Positions 61,288 through 64,000 of a stretch of DNA of 64,000 nucleotides are shown here, one piece after another; the stretch's first letter is position 1, and each line of letters starts with the position of its first letter. Origin of the DNA: Paragorgia papillata (lineage: Eukaryota > Cnidaria > Anthozoa > Scleralcyonacea > Coralliidae); contig JAWNZC010000338.1 in NCBI GenBank assembly GCA_035771165.1, forward strand, positions 1,240,001 through 1,304,000, read 5' to 3'. Under the pieces are notes generated by a model that was not told where the DNA came from, did no database searches, and worked only from the letters and a program-made list of their open reading frames with translations. The translations under genes and the position numbers were made by a program.

Positions 61288-61565
61288 GGGTTTAGGGTTG
61301 CCGAGGGGTTTGGGGTCGAAGTTGGGGTTGGGGGTTGGGAATTAGTTCTTTAAAGTTCACGATTATTGTTAATTGTAGGCCATTGCACACTTGTGCTGAA
61401 CGGAAATAAGTAACGATACGTGCTTCCACGTCATAAGCTATACCTTCTGTTCCTTTCGCTTTCTCAGTTAATTCTTACCCTGAGCAGGACGTTCCACTCT
61501 TGAGTCCGTTTGTGTACTATACTTTTATAGTTGGTTGGTGGTGCTTATAAAGTGCAAAGTAAGAC
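61288..61565. promoter_or_regulatory. Presumed 5' flank of the signal-peptide exon
   Basis: TATACTTTTATAG and GCTTATAAAG lie 15-50 bp before the ATG at 61566 and could be TATA-like elements or 5' UTR. No other feature. Weak. Confidence 0.25.
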
Positions 61566-61617
61566 ATGCGATTCCTGGTTTTGATGTTATGTTCTCTTCA
61601 ACTTTTATCAGTAAATG
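61566..61617 (+). CDS. Signal-peptide first exon of an unidentified secreted or membrane protein
   Basis: ATG then 17 codons, MRFLVLMLCSLQLLSVN plus one base, followed by a consensus donor GTGAGT at 61618. A basic residue followed by a Leu-rich core is a typical signal peptide, and a phase-1 intron straight after it is typical of extracellular proteins. A possible next exon is 61995-62034 (after TATAACAG, before GTACGT), reading EAEAAGGQVVTIT in the matching phase. The rest is not found and may be outside the window. Product unknown. Confidence 0.42.
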
Positions 61618-62205
61618 GTGAGTGCAGCATTTGTGCGTCGGTTCTATATAAAAGCCTCCCTCACTACATTCTGTGGAATTATATGTTAATTGCAACTTTG
61701 TTCAGCGTGAATGGCGAAATAAGTGAATAATTGAAATATTATTAAGATGTGGTTTAAAGTTGCACATATTCGGCTTCCTTTCTTTGCCTCCACGCCAACA
61801 TGTGTTAAAGTTATAAAATAATATGTCAACGAAATCTAAATAATTTATTATATTCTGCAGTTAGCAAAACGTCACATTTTGTTCCTCTATATAAGTCGTT
61901 GTGTTTTTATTGAACAAGTCCAACGCGCTGATCAATCTTAATGTTAGATAGCTTTGGTTGAGAAATTCGTGTGATAATTGAGTATGTATAACAGAAGCCG
62001 AGGCTGCGGGAGGGCAGGTTGTCACGATTACAGTGTACGTATCATTTATTCTATATTTAGAGACTCCCACTTCTTGTACTGAAACATCTTGTCAACTTGT
62101 CATGTTTTATAACTCAGAATTTTTATAACAGAATCTTTACTCCAAAACCAAGAGCCTTGACGTTAGTTGGTGAAGGGTCAAGTCAAGCCAGGGTGTTTAT
62201 TTTAA

Positions 62206-62543
62206 AGTGCCTATCTCACCTGTGCCCTTTGGGGATTTTATATATTCGTAATCTTTGGGTTCTCCTGAGCAAAATTACAATATATCGTGTCAGCCGAAAA
62301 TTTCATCTTCATGGAGCTTTTCGCTGTCAAAGTTACCGGATGTGATGTCACAAGTGTCATTTTTGTGGCAAGTAACAAAAGAAAACTGGTTTGGAATGCC
62401 TCTTGTGACATCACATCCGGTAATTTTGACAGCGAAAAACTCCATTAAGATGACATTTTCGGCTGACAAGATATATTGCAATTCTGCTCAGGAGAACCCA
62501 AAGATTACGAATATGTAAAATCCCCACAGGTGAGATAGGCACT
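62206..62543. mobile_element. 338-bp palindromic MITE, AGTGCC termini, TTAA TSD
   Basis: AGTGCCTATCTCACCTGTG and inverted copy. Arms of about 140 bp pair almost throughout (GGGTTCTCCTGAGCA, GATGTGATGTCACAAG). TTAA at 62202-62205 and 62544-62547. Two mirrored ORFs are symmetry artefacts. Confidence 0.82.
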
Positions 62544-62763
62544 TTAATTATATTAAAATTCGACGATATTAGTAAAATGCAAAATTAAAATCAACTGTTT
62601 TACTTAAAAAACCCACAAAACATTGTTGTGATAGCTAGAGTTAGGTTTAGAGGGAGCACGTTAGAATGTGATATGTCTTGTAAATAAACTAAACTTTACT
62701 TTATCTATGTTGTTGACGTTTTGTGCGAGTCGCCAAGTTCGATAAAACCGCTGACAATATGAA

Positions 62764-63562
62764 CCCCCGACGAGCGAGCCGAATACTCTCCGAAGATACG
62801 CGAGGTCGGAGCGGGAAGGGAAGAGAGAAGGGGAGTGCAACTACCGAGCACGTGATGGCTTTCAGCCAATAAAATGGTCCGATTAGAAATGGCTTTTCTC
62901 CTTACGCTCGTAGCAGTATCTAAACAGTTTCAGGCTCTGTAGATCGAGGCAAATAATCTAAAATTTCATATTTTACGACTCGTTCAGTAACTACTAACTA
63001 CTATATTAAAGTTCTTGTAGGAATTTTATTAAAAATAATGCCATGAATAGTTTTAACACAAAAGGATATTCGTACTGGTCGATCATTCCACAAACTCGTC
63101 TCCTCGACTTCTTCTCGCACGAAGGAAATAAATGAAACAGAAACTTCCCAAAAGTTGCACGATTCAGTGGGTTGACCTTGCAATCTAACTTCCTTTTGTA
63201 TATGTCGTGGGGCTTCTTCGGTATTGAGATCATATCCTGGAGCGCTGACAAACAAACCTGCGATTCTGATATAAATAAAAATTTAAAATTACTTAATATT
63301 CATGAATGCCAACGGTTTTCTCGTCAGAGTCCAAACTGATAAATCATTCAACGAAAACAACTTACGTCCTCCTGTGAATATCACGAAGATCGGGTTTCAC
63401 GTTGGTTGTCTCGGTATCATTGTGCATAGCAACACTCTTTGTGCATTGCAACATGCTACGAGTATTGTCGAAAGAAATCTCGGTAGTTGCACTCCCCTTC
63501 TCTCTTCCCTTCCCGCTCCGCCCTCGCGTATCTTCGGAGAGTATTCGGCTCGTTCGTCGGGA
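62764..63562. repeat. Inverted-repeat element of about 0.8 kb
   Basis: CCGACGAGCGAGCCGAATAC...GGAGTGCAACTACCG at 62766-62848 is inverted at 63480-63561. The loop contains AT-rich DNA with an 84-codon minus-strand ORF that I do not recognise. Confidence 0.68.
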
Positions 63563-63721
63563 CTCTCACACGAACAACTACAAGAACTGAATGGGGATAT
63601 CTTGATTTGTGGACAAATTGATTTGTTTAGTGTTTATAGACTGCCTGATATAGATTATATTAGTGTCTGTAAAATATTATAGAACAGACACGAGGATGTG
63701 TCTTTTCAAAGGGGGGAATAA

Positions 63722-63971
63722 TGTAGTGTTCAGCGCTATGGGGACTTGTACTTAGTTTGTAGTCATATGTACTGTAGTCGTGATTGTATAGTTGACGCAT
63801 GCGATTGTGTAAATAGCGTGAGCACTGTCGTGATACGGTAGTTGTTGTTGAGTTGTCGTCCAGTAAAGAACATCATTTTACAATCTGCTGTTGTGTCTTT
63901 CTACCTCGGCTTGGGCGGCAATCAACACACTCGGGTTAACAACCTGCCTGGACATCGACAAAACGTTACAT
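63722..63971 (+). repeat. LTR of a retrotransposon with polypurine tract
   Basis: AAAGGGGGGAATAA (63707-63720) is a polypurine tract immediately before TGTAGTGTTCAGCGC. The 250-bp block ends AAAACGTTACA, so the ends are TGTA...TACA. It contains CCAGTAAAGAACATC then TTGTGTCTTTCTACC, like an R-U5 region. No pol gene adjoins it on the left, so the internal part is deleted or replaced. Confidence 0.6.
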
Positions 63972-64000
63972 CAGTTTTATGACGTTTTGTTACGTAAACG

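Noticed and set aside
63001..63255. 84-codon minus-strand ORF with an AG just upstream
   Set aside because: Sits in the loop of an inverted-repeat element, overlaps another similar-sized frame, and shows no recognisable motif.

Overview
Overall character. This is eukaryotic nuclear DNA, AT-rich and densely packed with transposable elements. The organism is most likely a cnidarian, probably a stony coral or other anthozoan. That is an inference from three things: split genes with long introns, an intact EF-hand gene resembling the Renilla coelenterazine-binding protein, and the mix of Ngaro/DIRS, Crypton-like, P-element (THAP9-like), hAT and CR1/L2-like elements with very many palindromic MITEs. 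No operon, rRNA, tRNA gene or CRISPR array is visible.

Left part (1-18.2 kb). The plus strand carries the C-terminal two thirds of deoxyhypusine hydroxylase (DOHH) in eight exons: 3663-3742, 8123-8239, 10687-10732, 11958-12009, 13472-13524, 14198-14269, 16264-16320 and 18136-18240. All join in one reading frame (193 codons plus stop), and both C-terminal His-Glu metal pairs are present. The N-terminal exons lie off the left edge. The intron crossing the left edge holds a 3.5-kb higher-order GCTCTT satellite. Intron 8240-10686 holds an uninterrupted antisense gene (9020-9577) for the EF-hand protein. The other introns hold MITEs, a tRNA-derived SINE and tetranucleotide arrays; one (TTTA)n array directly supplies a DOHH 3' splice site.

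Middle (18.2-50.1 kb). No intact host gene is recognised, although one unidentified membrane-protein ORF lies at 33321-33584. In order: a Harbinger-like MITE; a decayed Ty3/gypsy integrase end; a Crypton-like tyrosine-recombinase gene broken by two insertions; a truncated CR1/L2-like reverse transcriptase; a possible solo LTR; a 518-bp hairpin MITE; a 6.9-kb Ngaro-type YR retrotransposon (34217-41094) with textbook A1-B1-A2-B2 split direct repeats, a gag intron containing a minisatellite, and a foldback element where its reverse transcriptase should be; then a THAP9/P-type transposase gene (43177-49975, minus) carrying a complete hAT element (8-bp TSD) and a 1.1-kb TIR element (9-bp TSD).

Right part (50.1-64 kb). 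This is mainly large inverted-repeat elements: a 1157-bp element with about 285-bp arms, a 4.4-kb foldback with an 8-bp TSD and at least two nested insertions, a 761-bp element with a 9-bp TSD, a TTAA-flanked MITE, and an LTR with polypurine tract at the right edge. A short signal-peptide exon (61566-61617, plus) probably starts a host gene that runs off the window.

The genes do not form a pathway. The main story is a host gene whose introns, and the flanking intergenic DNA, have absorbed layer upon layer of mobile elements. Many of these can be ordered in time from their target-site duplications and from the reading frames they interrupt.
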